A stretch of DNA of 64,000 bases, from contig CAMDNE010000008.1 of NCBI GenBank assembly GCA_945902745.1, positions 1 through 64,000 of the forward strand, written 5' to 3'. The number at the start of each line of letters is the position of its first letter. Positions within the stretch are counted from its first letter, which is position 1. The notes beneath the pieces were generated by a model. The model was given only the letters and a program-made list of their open reading frames with translations. It was not told the origin of the DNA and made no database searches. A program made the position numbers and the translations under genes. Shown piece by piece: positions 34,939-43,178 of this stretch. This DNA comes from Chitinophaga pinensis. Its GTDB lineage: Bacteria > Bacteroidota > Bacteroidia > Flavobacteriales_D > Crocinitomicaceae.

Positions 34939-36777
34939 TCAGGTTATTTCCCAAACACTTTTGTAAGCATTTATTTTTTCTACGTAATCTATGAATGCTG
35001 CATAATATTGATCCTTTGCCAAAGTTGAACTATCACCAATGATAATTAGTTTTTCTTTGGCTCTTGTCATGGCAACATTCATTCGTCGGTAATCTTTTAA
35101 GAAGCCAATTTGTCCTTCATTGTTGGAACGAACAAGGGAAATGATAACATTCTCTTCTTCTTGACCTTGAAAACTATCAATTGTGCTGATTCGTAATGCT
35201 GATTTTAAGGTTTCTTTAGCCAAGGTAACTTGACCAGAATAAGGAGAAATAACTGCCGTTTCATTCAATTGCAAATTATCTTTTTCTATGATTTTCAATA
35301 TAATATCAATTTCTCCTTTGTTCATTAAACTATTTCCATCTGGACCGCGTTCTTCGTCAAATCCAGCGCCGGCTGTATCATAAAAAGTTATATGTTCACC
35401 TGTGTTTAAAAGATGATCTGGCGTTTTTAATTTCCCATCATAAAAATAGTCATTCGAAAATTGTGCGATGGATTCACGCATTCTATATTGTGTGTCCAAT
35501 AAATAAATATTCGATATTTTAGAAAAACACACTTCTAAAATTGAATGTCTCAAGCCTAATTGAGCAGCCTTATCAGAAAGTATTGTTGGAGGAAGTTGTA
35601 AATGATCTCCTGCTAATATGACTTTATCAGCCAGTGGAATAATACACCAAGCAAGTGGTTCTAAACATTGACCTGCTTCATCAATTATCAGCGTTTGATA
35701 TTCTAATTTTTGAACTTGGCCATCCATCAAACCAATTGGAGTTCCGATTATAACTCTTGCATTTTCAAATAATTGCTCCTCGTTATAATGTTGAATGTCC
35801 TTTATTTCCTTTCGGATACTTTTAACTTCTTTGATGAGCAAATTTCTTTGATCACGTTCCTCTTTTCCAAAACGACGTTTGTATTGATTCGCCATTTTTC
35901 GAAATTCAACAGCCCTTATTTTAAGTTTTTTAATTTCCTTTTCTTGTTTACTGTCTTTCAGTTTCCCTTCAGGTGTAAATGGGAAAATTTGAGCATTTAC
36001 TTTTGTATTGTTACCAACACGAATGAAATTGATGTTTTTATCAATTAACCCTGATGCAATGTTATCGACTGCAGTATTACTCGGGGCCGATACAAGAATT
36101 TTTTCTCCCTTTTTAACGAGTTGAAGAATTGCCTCAATAAGTGTTGTTGTTTTTCCTGTTCCTGGTGGGCCATGAATTATTAGAAGTTCTTCGAAATCTT
36201 GAATTTGATTAACCGCATTTAATTGACTTTCATTGAGGTTTTTATTAAAGAAATTTTCAATGATAGGATTATTATGCTCAGGGATTATATTTTCAACCGT
36301 TTGATCAGCATGTATTTTATTGAATAAGGATTGTTGATTTGGATGAAGATATAGCTCATTCAATGCCTTTTTCATTAGTGTTGTTGTGCGCGTGTCAGGT
36401 GTTAATTTTATCCCAACACCTTCATCTTCTATCCAATCAGGGAAATCAGGCGCAAAAAGTCTAATTTCACCTTGTTTACCATCCAAATTTAGAAGCATTC
36501 CTTTTATTGGTTCCTCGCCTTGACAAAAACATTCAATCGCCATTCCATCCCTGAAGTTACCTGTCTCTGCTGGAAATGGAATTCTAAAGTTTAATTCTGG
36601 ATAATCAGCATAACCAAAAGTCTTTCTATTGATCCGAATTGGATGAATGGCTAATCCTTCTGCTTTAAGTGATTTAAGATTATGTTGCTCGTCAAGTTGG
36701 AAACGCTTCGTCTGCTCAAGTTCTTCGAGATCTAGACAAGCTAGAAGTGTTTCAATATAAGGATGTTTTATTTCCAT
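34939..36777 (-). CDS. SF1B DNA/RNA helicase, UPF1/IGHMBP2-like
   Basis: From the ATG at 36777 (MEIKHPYIETLL) the protein has 612 residues; an ATG 18 bp upstream lies within the preceding terminator's T-run. Walker A is GPPGTGKTTT (203-212). LVSAPSNTAVDNI is motif Ia, LIIDEAGQCLEP is Walker B, and GDHLQLPPTI is motif III. DTQYRMRESI, STIDSFQGQEEENVIISLVRS and YRRMNVAMTRAKEKLIIIGD are motifs IV-VI. A coiled segment (about 280-330) interrupts domain 1A, as in IGHMBP2/SMUBP-2. ATP-dependent 5'-3' unwinding of DNA or RNA is known for this family. The cellular task is not known. It is downstream of an alpha-oxoamine synthase gene but separated by a terminator. Confidence 0.9.
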   Translation of the reverse strand: MEIKHPYIETLLACLDLEELEQTKRFQLDEQHNLKSLKAEGLAIHPIRINRKTFGYADYPELNFRIPFPAETGNFRDGMAIECFCQGEEPIKGMLLNLDGKQGEIRLFAPDFPDWIEDEGVGIKLTPDTRTTTLMKKALNELYLHPNQQSLFNKIHADQTVENIIPEHNNPIIENFFNKNLNESQLNAVNQIQDFEELLIIHGPPGTGKTTTLIEAILQLVKKGEKILVSAPSNTAVDNIASGLIDKNINFIRVGNNTKVNAQIFPFTPEGKLKDSKQEKEIKKLKIRAVEFRKMANQYKRRFGKEERDQRNLLIKEVKSIRKEIKDIQHYNEEQLFENARVIIGTPIGLMDGQVQKLEYQTLIIDEAGQCLEPLAWCIIPLADKVILAGDHLQLPPTILSDKAAQLGLRHSILEVCFSKISNIYLLDTQYRMRESIAQFSNDYFYDGKLKTPDHLLNTGEHITFYDTAGAGFDEERGPDGNSLMNKGEIDIILKIIEKDNLQLNETAVISPYSGQVTLAKETLKSALRISTIDSFQGQEEENVIISLVRSNNEGQIGFLKDYRRMNVAMTRAKEKLIIIGDSSTLAKDQYYAAFIDYVEKINAYKSVWEIT

Positions 36778-36783
36778 ATTACT

Positions 36784-36818
36784 AAAAAAGACCACCTGTC
36801 ATTCGACGGATGGTCTTT
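36784..36818 (-). terminator. Terminator after the alpha-oxoamine synthase gene
   Basis: The minus strand forms a long hairpin (AAAGACCAT/GTGGTCTTT outer stem, GTCGAATGAC inner part) followed by six T. It lies 22 bp past the upstream gene's stop and just before the helicase ATG. Confidence 0.8.
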
Positions 36819-36839
36819 CAATATAAATTAGTATGTTAT

Positions 36840-38087
36840 TTAAACAGACGCAATCTTGTCTGACATATATTCACCTGCTTTTAATTTTCCAACAATTTTA
36901 GAAAAACAATCAAGTGTGTAATTTACATCTTCTAAGGTATGCACTGCCGTTGGAATCAAACGCAAAATTATCATTCCTTTTGGTACAACAGGATAAACAA
37001 CCATTGAACAGAAAATATTGTAATTCTCACGTAAATCATAAATCAAATTAGTTGATTCAGGAATTGATCCATTCATGTAAACAGGAGTAACGCAAGAATT
37101 TGTTTCTCTAATTTCAAAACCTCTATCCGTCAAACCTGATTGAAGTGCTTTAGTAATTTTCCAAAGGTTATCCTTTAATTCAGGTTGTGTTCTCATCAAA
37201 TCCAAACGTTTTTGAGCACCAATAACCAATGGTAATGGTAAAGCTTTCGCAAATATTTGAGAACGCATGTTGTATCTTAAGTATTCAACTACTTGCTCGT
37301 CACTTGAAATAAAACCTCCAATTAAAGCAAAAGATTTAGCAAATGTTCCGAAGTAAATATCGATTCCATCTTGACATCCTTGTTCTTGTCCTGTTCCACC
37401 ACCTTTTGATCCTAACGTTCCAATTCCGTGAGCATCATCAACAAATAATCTAAAGTTGAATTTTTTCTTTAAATCAACGATTTCTTTTATTTTACCTTGA
37501 TCACCGCGCATTCCAAAAACACCTTCAGTAATCACAAGTATTGCTCCACCTGTTTCTTCAGCTAATTTAGTAGCACGTGCTAATTGTTTTTCACAATCTT
37601 CAATGTCGTTGTGTTTGAACACATATCTTTTACCCATGTGTAAACGCACACCGTCCAAAATACAAGCATGTGATTCAGCATCATAAACAATTACATCTCT
37701 ACGATCAACTAAACAGTCAATTGCAGAAACCATTGCTTGGTATCCAAAATTACAAAGTATTGTGTCTTCTTTTTCAACGAAAGCTGATAGATCTGCCTCT
37801 AATTTTTCATGATAATTCGTGTTTCCACTCATCATTCTAGCTCCCATTGGCGTTGCAAAACCAAAATCAGCTGCTGCTTCAGCATCCGCTTTACGAACTT
37901 CAGGATGATTTGCTAATCCCAAATAGTTGTTTAAACTCCAATTCAAACGTTCTTTACCTCTAAAAATCATGTGAGGACCAATTGGACCTTCTAGTTTAGG
38001 AAAAGTAAAGTATCCGTGAGATGCTTTTGCATGTTGCCCGATTGGACCTCTGTTGTTTTTGATTTTCTCAAAAATGTCTTGAACCAT
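36840..38087 (-). CDS. PLP-dependent alpha-oxoamine synthase (KBL/SPT/capnine-synthase-like)
   Basis: The 415-residue protein is an aminotransferase-fold acyltransferase. LNWSLNNYLGLANHPEVRKAD, PMGARMMSGNTNYHEKLE, YDAESHACILDGVRL and FVDDAHGIGTLGSKGGGTGQ are family blocks. The PLP lysine is Lys251 in YFGTFAKSFALIGGF. Members join an amino acid (Gly, Ser, Ala or cysteate) to an acyl thioester. The choice among glycine C-acetyltransferase, serine palmitoyltransferase and cysteate acyltransferase (sulfonolipid synthesis, known in Flavobacterium) cannot be made by eye. The N-terminal extension (about 45 residues) and the PMGARMMSGN form separate it clearly from the BioF at 33228. A TAATTTTG -7-like box lies at 38147-38154. 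Confidence 0.88.
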   Translation of the reverse strand: MVQDIFEKIKNNRGPIGQHAKASHGYFTFPKLEGPIGPHMIFRGKERLNWSLNNYLGLANHPEVRKADAEAAADFGFATPMGARMMSGNTNYHEKLEADLSAFVEKEDTILCNFGYQAMVSAIDCLVDRRDVIVYDAESHACILDGVRLHMGKRYVFKHNDIEDCEKQLARATKLAEETGGAILVITEGVFGMRGDQGKIKEIVDLKKKFNFRLFVDDAHGIGTLGSKGGGTGQEQGCQDGIDIYFGTFAKSFALIGGFISSDEQVVEYLRYNMRSQIFAKALPLPLVIGAQKRLDLMRTQPELKDNLWKITKALQSGLTDRGFEIRETNSCVTPVYMNGSIPESTNLIYDLRENYNIFCSMVVYPVVPKGMIILRLIPTAVHTLEDVNYTLDCFSKIVGKLKAGEYMSDKIASV

Positions 38088-38584
38088 ATCAATTAATTTT
38101 GCTTTGTGTGTCGCATCAAGGATGCCTAAAAATGTTATTACGATTGCAAAATTAGCGATTTTAGGCGAGAAAATAGGCGGTAAGCACTGTTTTTATCAAC
38201 AGGCAGTGTTCAAAATAAAAAACTAAATGAATTTTTAAGAAAAATCGATACAGAACTCATCAAATGAAATTACAGTTACTTAAATATCTTTGCAAAATTC
38301 ATTAATTGAGGCGCTTTAAATATTTGAATAAGTATTCGTTATTATGCCACAAGTCAAATTTTACCCCTTTAGGGGTTATATGTTTTTAGCGCTGGATGTA
38401 ATCCAGCGAAAAAACATGAAATGATTCTCTTTTTGGCATGTATTTTTGTTTAAAATCATGACAAAAAGATTTATTACAACAAAGCGAAAATACAAAAATA
38501 TGATACTCAAATTTACTTTTGTAAATGAAGTTGTTAAATTTTTGAAGCAACGAAGAGAAATGGATTTTGAAACGGTCTTGTGTG
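38088..38584. other. 497-bp intergenic region with a dispersed two-hairpin element
   Basis: No reading frame here looks genuine. From left to right it contains a -7-like box for the minus-strand synthase (38147-38154), an ACCCC-TTTA-GGGGT hairpin (38363-38376), and the two-hairpin element 38390-38466. A plus-strand TATCTTTG at 38285-38292 matches the -7 pattern but has no credible gene downstream, so any transcript from it would run antisense into the M28 peptidase gene. Confidence 0.6.
38390..38466. repeat. Dispersed two-hairpin (REP-like) element, copy 1
   Basis: Hairpin I is CGCTGGAT-GTA-ATCCAGCG (38390-38408), an 8-bp perfect stem. After 22 nt comes hairpin II (38431-38466), an imperfect inverted repeat TTTTGGCATG...CATGACAAAA around an A/T centre. 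The same layout with the same 22-nt spacing occurs at 45748-45825, with two compensated base pairs in hairpin I. No transposase is nearby. Confidence 0.8.
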
Positions 38585-39943
38585 TTACAAGTTTTTATCT
38601 AACAAATAAATTATGGAACCAATTGCACCGCACCCTAATTCTAATTCCCGCTTATTTACATTCTCAAATACATCGCTTGGGGCATGATGAAAATCGAAAT
38701 AACGTTGAGAATCAGGTACAAAACCAAACAATGGGATTTCTGGGAAAGTACCTTTTAAAGGCCCAATATCAACTCCACCATATCCTTTGTCAAACTCATG
38801 AAGTTCATAAACAGCAAAATGTTCTTTGAACGATTTCAATAAATTAAGTTGCTTTTCAGATCCATCACAATGAAAACCTTTTGGTGCAAATCCTCCACGA
38901 TCGCTTTCAAGTGCTGCAATCTGTTCTTCACCTCTTTCTTTTGACCAAGTAGCATACGTTTTTCCACCCATATTGCCATTCTCTTCATTCATAAAGAAAA
39001 CGACTCTCAACGTATGTGCCGGTTTGTATTTTAATTCATTTAAAATGCGCAATGCCTCCAAACAATGAATAACTCCTGCTCCGTCATCGTGCGCTCCTTC
39101 TCCTGTATCCCAAGAATCTAAATGTCCTCCAAAAGTGATAATTTGATTTGGATTTTTTGAACCTTTGATTTCTGCGATAACATTATAAGAAGTTGCATCA
39201 GGATAAGCACGACAATCCATTTCCATCACAAATTCTAATTTCTCTTTTGATAACATAAGGGAAAGCTTTTCAGCATCTTCCGTTGAAATGGCAGCTGCAG
39301 GAATTTTAGTAATACTGTCTTCATAGTGCATGCTACCAGTATGAGGATTTTTGTCAATTGGCATTCCAAGTGAGCGAATAATAACTGCTTTGGCACCTAA
39401 TTTACTTCCTTCAACAGCTCCATTTCCGCGGATTGCATAACAACCACCATACGCTTTGAACGTATTGATTTGCTGTTCATCCATTGGTTGATTCAGGAAT
39501 ACAATTTTACCTTCAATGGCTGATTTTTTAGCTTTTTTTAATTCGTCTAAATGGTTGAATTCGATAATTTCGCCTTCTAAAATTCCATCAGTGCCAATGG
39601 AACCGCCAAGTGCAAGCATGTTTACTTTTATTAAACCATGTTTTTTACTGCGTATCCATCCAGCTTCAGTTGTCCCTCTTTCCCAATGTGGAACTTTTAT
39701 TTCTTGAAGATAAACTTCATCAAAATTGTATTTCTCCATGGTTGCTTTACTCCATTCAACAGCCATTTGTGCTTCAGCCGAACCAGAAATTCGTGCCCCG
39801 ACATCTTTACACAAACTTCTTAAATCTTCATATGCGTGACCATTTGTTAGTGCAGAATTGTATATCGAACGAATAAAAATAGAGTCGTTGTTTTGCGCAT
39901 ATATCCCTGTGACAAGAAGTGCGAATAGTAGTGTTAATCTCAT
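38585..39943 (-). CDS. M28-family metallopeptidase (carboxypeptidase Q/PGCP-like), secreted
   Basis: The 452-residue protein has a signal peptide (MRLTLLFALLVTGIYAQ). A PA-like insert follows (about 130-230, ending IPAAAISTEDAEKLSLML). Then comes a dinuclear zinc peptidase core: TFGGHLDSWDTGEGAHDDGAGV carries His and Asp ligands, FFMNEENGNMGG the catalytic Glu pair, ALESDRGGF an Asp ligand, and FDFHHAPSDVFENVN the last His. The family removes terminal amino acids from dipeptides or short peptides. No T9SS sorting domain is present, so it is probably periplasmic. Its ATG overlaps the stop of the upstream SRPBCC gene by 4 bp. Confidence 0.9.
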   Translation of the reverse strand: MRLTLLFALLVTGIYAQNNDSIFIRSIYNSALTNGHAYEDLRSLCKDVGARISGSAEAQMAVEWSKATMEKYNFDEVYLQEIKVPHWERGTTEAGWIRSKKHGLIKVNMLALGGSIGTDGILEGEIIEFNHLDELKKAKKSAIEGKIVFLNQPMDEQQINTFKAYGGCYAIRGNGAVEGSKLGAKAVIIRSLGMPIDKNPHTGSMHYEDSITKIPAAAISTEDAEKLSLMLSKEKLEFVMEMDCRAYPDATSYNVIAEIKGSKNPNQIITFGGHLDSWDTGEGAHDDGAGVIHCLEALRILNELKYKPAHTLRVVFFMNEENGNMGGKTYATWSKERGEEQIAALESDRGGFAPKGFHCDGSEKQLNLLKSFKEHFAVYELHEFDKGYGGVDIGPLKGTFPEIPLFGFVPDSQRYFDFHHAPSDVFENVNKRELELGCGAIGSIIYLLDKNL

Positions 39944-40473
39944 TGTTGTTTTTCTAGTTTAGCTTGAAGATTTGATAATCCTTTACTGTAATCTGAACCG
40001 ATAAATTTATCCATCATCGCACCAATAATTCGTTTCAAAGGGAAATAGCCCATTGGTGAATCAAAATACCAAATAATTCTTGTTCCATTTTCATTTGGTT
40101 GAATGACGAAACCACATTTAGCAGCGCCTCGTGGACCAAAATTTAAATCCATTTCAACATGCTCATTGACTACAATATCTGTAATTTGCATGTATCCACT
40201 TCCTACTTTCTTGTTGCCTTTCCATGAATATTTCGACCCAATTGTTCCTATTACTCCTTCAAATGAATGTTGAATATTTGGGTCTTTTTCCGACCATGGA
40301 TTCCAAGTGACAAACTTCTCGTAATTCACTACTTCAGCAAAAACGTCTGAAGGAGAAGCATTGACAATGATTGAACGTTCAACATGTGCATCTTTTGGTA
40401 GAAACAATCCGAAAATCATAAGAAAAATGAAGAAAGTGAGTGCTCCTAAAAGGAAATAAATTAGAATTGACAT
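39940..40473 (-). CDS. SRPBCC-family protein with N-terminal membrane helix
   Basis: The 177-residue protein begins with one hydrophobic helix (about 3-24). The START/polyketide-cyclase-type SRPBCC fold follows: ERSIIVNASPSDVFAEVVNYEKFVTWNPW near the start, a beta-sheet core, and a C-terminal helix. Such domains bind small hydrophobic ligands; the ligand here is unknown. It is translationally coupled to the M28 peptidase gene (4-bp overlap). The whole upstream intergenic region is a 118-bp tandem duplication. Confidence 0.82.
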   Translation of the reverse strand: MSILIYFLLGALTFFIFLMIFGLFLPKDAHVERSIIVNASPSDVFAEVVNYEKFVTWNPWSEKDPNIQHSFEGVIGTIGSKYSWKGNKKVGSGYMQITDIVVNEHVEMDLNFGPRGAAKCGFVIQPNENGTRIIWYFDSPMGYFPLKRIIGAMMDKFIGSDYSKGLSNLQAKLEKQQ

Positions 40474-40708
40474 ATATGAATTTAAAAAAACGAAGATAGT
40501 AGAAAAAGTGTTAAACTTAAATTACAAGTTATGAATTTCAAATTATTCACTCTATGTGAGCTATGTTCCTTTGTTGTTCAAAAACGGTAATATATGAATT
40601 TAAAAAAACGAAGAAAGTAGAAAAAGTGTTAAACTTAAATTACAAGTTATGAATTTCAAATTATTCACTCTATGTGAACTATGTTCCTATGTGGTTCAAA
40701 AACGGTAA
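40473..40708. repeat. 118-bp tandem duplication of an intergenic region
   Basis: Bases 40473-40590 and 40591-40708 are direct tandem copies differing at 4 of 118 positions by direct comparison. Together they fill the gap between the 776-residue membrane protein gene and the SRPBCC gene. On the minus strand, the copy next to the SRPBCC start reads TATCTTCG where the distal copy reads TTTCTTCG. If this is the -7 element, only the proximal copy keeps the TA. Confidence 0.93.
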
Positions 40709-40715
40709 TTCCAAA

Positions 40716-43046
40716 TCAGTTTGGCAGACGAATAGTATGGTTATTATAAAAAAGCGAATTATCCTCCCATTTATAAACATCAACTCCCACTTCTCTTATC
40801 AATAAATCATCAACATAAAGTGGTTGTTTCGAATCTTCCTTCCCTTTGGTTGTTATATAAATGCGACTAGTTGAATTTTTAACTTCAAAAGTTCCTTCAA
40901 CAAGCGACCAGTTTCCATTGATCACTTCACTTTGCTCTGGTAATATTTCAGTTGAAATCCATTCGTTTTTAGTTTCGTCAAATTCTTCAATAATGAATCG
41001 CAGCCAATTGTTTAATGCATCTGGAATACCATTGTACATCCAAAGACTGACGTGGTATTTCTTTCCAACTTTAAAGGTGTTTGGTGCAAATTCAGCAAAG
41101 GTATTTTTTCCTTTTTTGATTGTTTGAAATCCACCTTTACCTCTAAAAATGTGATGTGATTTTTGATTTTCAAAACTTGTGTAATAGATATATGTTGAAT
41201 CTATAGAGGAATAAAAATTTCCATTCTTAAACAGATTAGGGATTCGTAATTTATAATTTCTAATTCGCTGCTCAGCACTGTTATTGAATAAATCTTTTTT
41301 GGAGAGTGAATAAATAGAGATTTCATCACTTTGGAAAATCAATTTACATTTCTGTAATAATTCGGTTTCATATTCAGTGATTTGATCTTTCGTTCGAATG
41401 ACCAAAAATGGTTTATTACTCTTAAAGTCTTTCTCAATTTCTTTTCGATAAAAATCAGGAGAAACGAGTTGAACGATGTTTTTACTTTCTTGAATAGATG
41501 TTCTCGTAAGATTGGCATTGACTAGTGGGATTACAGAATGATAAGAGAAACAAATAGAAGCAAACATTGTCTCTTGGTTTCTTGGACGAGAATAACTTTC
41601 CGATCCTTGATAATAAAAGGGCAAGGCAATGATTGCTTGATAATCTGTTGGATTAATATTATTTAATGCCTTTTTTAATGAAGGGGATAGTGCTTCGTTT
41701 TTAAAGCTGTTTTTGGTTTGAATTATTTGTAAATAAGTGCCGATGTGGTAACTCAGTCCTTCCAACGTATTTAATAAACCAATAGAACCAACTAGTACAA
41801 CGGCAAAAACTTTTTTCTTTCGAGCGATTAATCGGATATAAAGTTCTTGAAAAACTCTCGCCGAAAAGACAAGTGCAACAAAATAAAAGGGCCATGTAAA
41901 TCTGCCTGTTGCTCGGAATTGTTTTACAACAGGTAAAAGATCAATCAAACCATTTATTTGTTTAAAAGGTATTGCCATTGCAAAAAGTAAAACGAGACTC
42001 CCTGCTATCAAAGCATTGTTTAACATGGAATTCTGAAAACATCCTTGAAGTGAAACGGATTTTTTCCGTTTAATCAATTGAATAATTCCCCAAATTAGAA
42101 AAGTGGCGAAAAGCAATGTCGTTGAAAATCCAACGTAACTCCATGCTTCCCATTCTTGGTCAATAACTCCACCTGTCAGCGAATCTAAAACTGGTCGAAT
42201 AGGAGGGTGATGCGGCAGAAAAACATCATCAAACTCTGCATTGTACAGAAAAAATCCAGACGGATTTGTTGTTCTTCCAATATGCGTATCTGTTGCAGCA
42301 GTATACAAATAAAACAAGATCATTGGGATGATCAGAACTGAAAATTGTTTTATGTATACAATCAATTTTGAGCGTTTCGCTTTATCACGAAGGAAGTTTA
42401 TTGAAACAAGGCTAAGTAAAAAGAACAGTATAATCAATCCTAAATATGCATGAATGAAAAGCCAAAAAAGGGTATTCAAAAATAAGAGAATGTAAAATAG
42501 ATTTTTTTGAATAGCATCTTGTGTTTTTAAAAGTAAGAGCCAAGACAATGGAATTGCTACGCTATACGACAAAGCAAAATGTCCACCCATCCTGAAAATT
42601 TGAGGGGCCAAAACCGTAATGCCTATTGCAAATAAAACACTGAACCACTTACTGATTTTGAATTGCAGCAATAGGAAATAGGATACTATGAATGTCAAGA
42701 AGATGGATAAAATCATTAAGAAATTAAGAATCCCAATACTATGCTCTTTGAAAAAATCAAACTTTGTTGAAAGAAATTTGAATAAATTGGCAAGTACAGG
42801 ATGGCAATCAGTGTACATAAAATGCTCGCCATACGGATAATTCATTCCCGAAAAATTCAGATACGATGCATCGTGTTTTATGTGATAAGCGTACGTGAAA
42901 TAGTTTTTTATTGCATCACCCTCATTACTAAAAAAATAGGAGTCAGGATTTAATATAATATTCCCATAAAATATAAAGACAAATGCCAAACTGAAAATAA
43001 TCAGTGAGAGAAATGGAATCTTATTTTTAAAAGTGTTATTGAGCAC
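40716..43046 (-). CDS. Large polytopic membrane protein, GT-C/YfhO-like, with C-terminal beta domain
   Basis: The 776-residue protein has roughly ten to twelve membrane helices in residues 10-430. A large loop after the first helix carries SYFFSNEGDAIKNYFTYAYH and PYGEHFMYTDCHPV, like acidic loops of GT-C glycosyltransferases and YfhO-type proteins. A periplasmic part follows (about 440-610). The final ~150 residues look like a beta-sandwich carbohydrate-binding-type domain (GNWSLVEGTFEVKN, PLYVDDLLIREVG). A role in transferring or modifying surface sugars is inference; no glycan cluster is adjacent. It is a single gene divergent from ychF. Confidence 0.75.
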   Translation of the reverse strand: MLNNTFKNKIPFLSLIIFSLAFVFIFYGNIILNPDSYFFSNEGDAIKNYFTYAYHIKHDASYLNFSGMNYPYGEHFMYTDCHPVLANLFKFLSTKFDFFKEHSIGILNFLMILSIFLTFIVSYFLLLQFKISKWFSVLFAIGITVLAPQIFRMGGHFALSYSVAIPLSWLLLLKTQDAIQKNLFYILLFLNTLFWLFIHAYLGLIILFFLLSLVSINFLRDKAKRSKLIVYIKQFSVLIIPMILFYLYTAATDTHIGRTTNPSGFFLYNAEFDDVFLPHHPPIRPVLDSLTGGVIDQEWEAWSYVGFSTTLLFATFLIWGIIQLIKRKKSVSLQGCFQNSMLNNALIAGSLVLLFAMAIPFKQINGLIDLLPVVKQFRATGRFTWPFYFVALVFSARVFQELYIRLIARKKKVFAVVLVGSIGLLNTLEGLSYHIGTYLQIIQTKNSFKNEALSPSLKKALNNINPTDYQAIIALPFYYQGSESYSRPRNQETMFASICFSYHSVIPLVNANLTRTSIQESKNIVQLVSPDFYRKEIEKDFKSNKPFLVIRTKDQITEYETELLQKCKLIFQSDEISIYSLSKKDLFNNSAEQRIRNYKLRIPNLFKNGNFYSSIDSTYIYYTSFENQKSHHIFRGKGGFQTIKKGKNTFAEFAPNTFKVGKKYHVSLWMYNGIPDALNNWLRFIIEEFDETKNEWISTEILPEQSEVINGNWSLVEGTFEVKNSTSRIYITTKGKEDSKQPLYVDDLLIREVGVDVYKWEDNSLFYNNHTIRLPN

Positions 43047-43154
43047 TGTTTTTTATGAATTTTTAATGTATCAAAAGCTTAAAAATAATCAGAAGATTTC
43101 ATACAATTATCAACCTTCCTTCAAGTTTGTCTACCACACTAAATTTTGAATAAT

Positions 43155-43162
43155 TATATTTG
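43155..43162 (+). promoter_or_regulatory. -7 box upstream of ychF
   Basis: TATATTTG lies 16 bp before the preferred ychF ATG (43179), matching TAnnTTTG. The nearest upstream TTTG (43126-43129) is 25 nt away. It falls inside the longer alternative reading frame, supporting the later start. Confidence 0.5.
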
Positions 43163-43178
43163 CATAAAAATAATAGAA

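Noticed and set aside
38446-38829. 127-residue plus-strand reading frame overlapping the M28 gene
   Set aside because: Most of it is antisense to a well-supported peptidase gene and its product resembles no family; the upstream part lies in a repeat element.
40473-40708. Insertion sequence remnant
   Set aside because: The repeat is a direct tandem duplication without terminal inverted repeats or transposase fragments.
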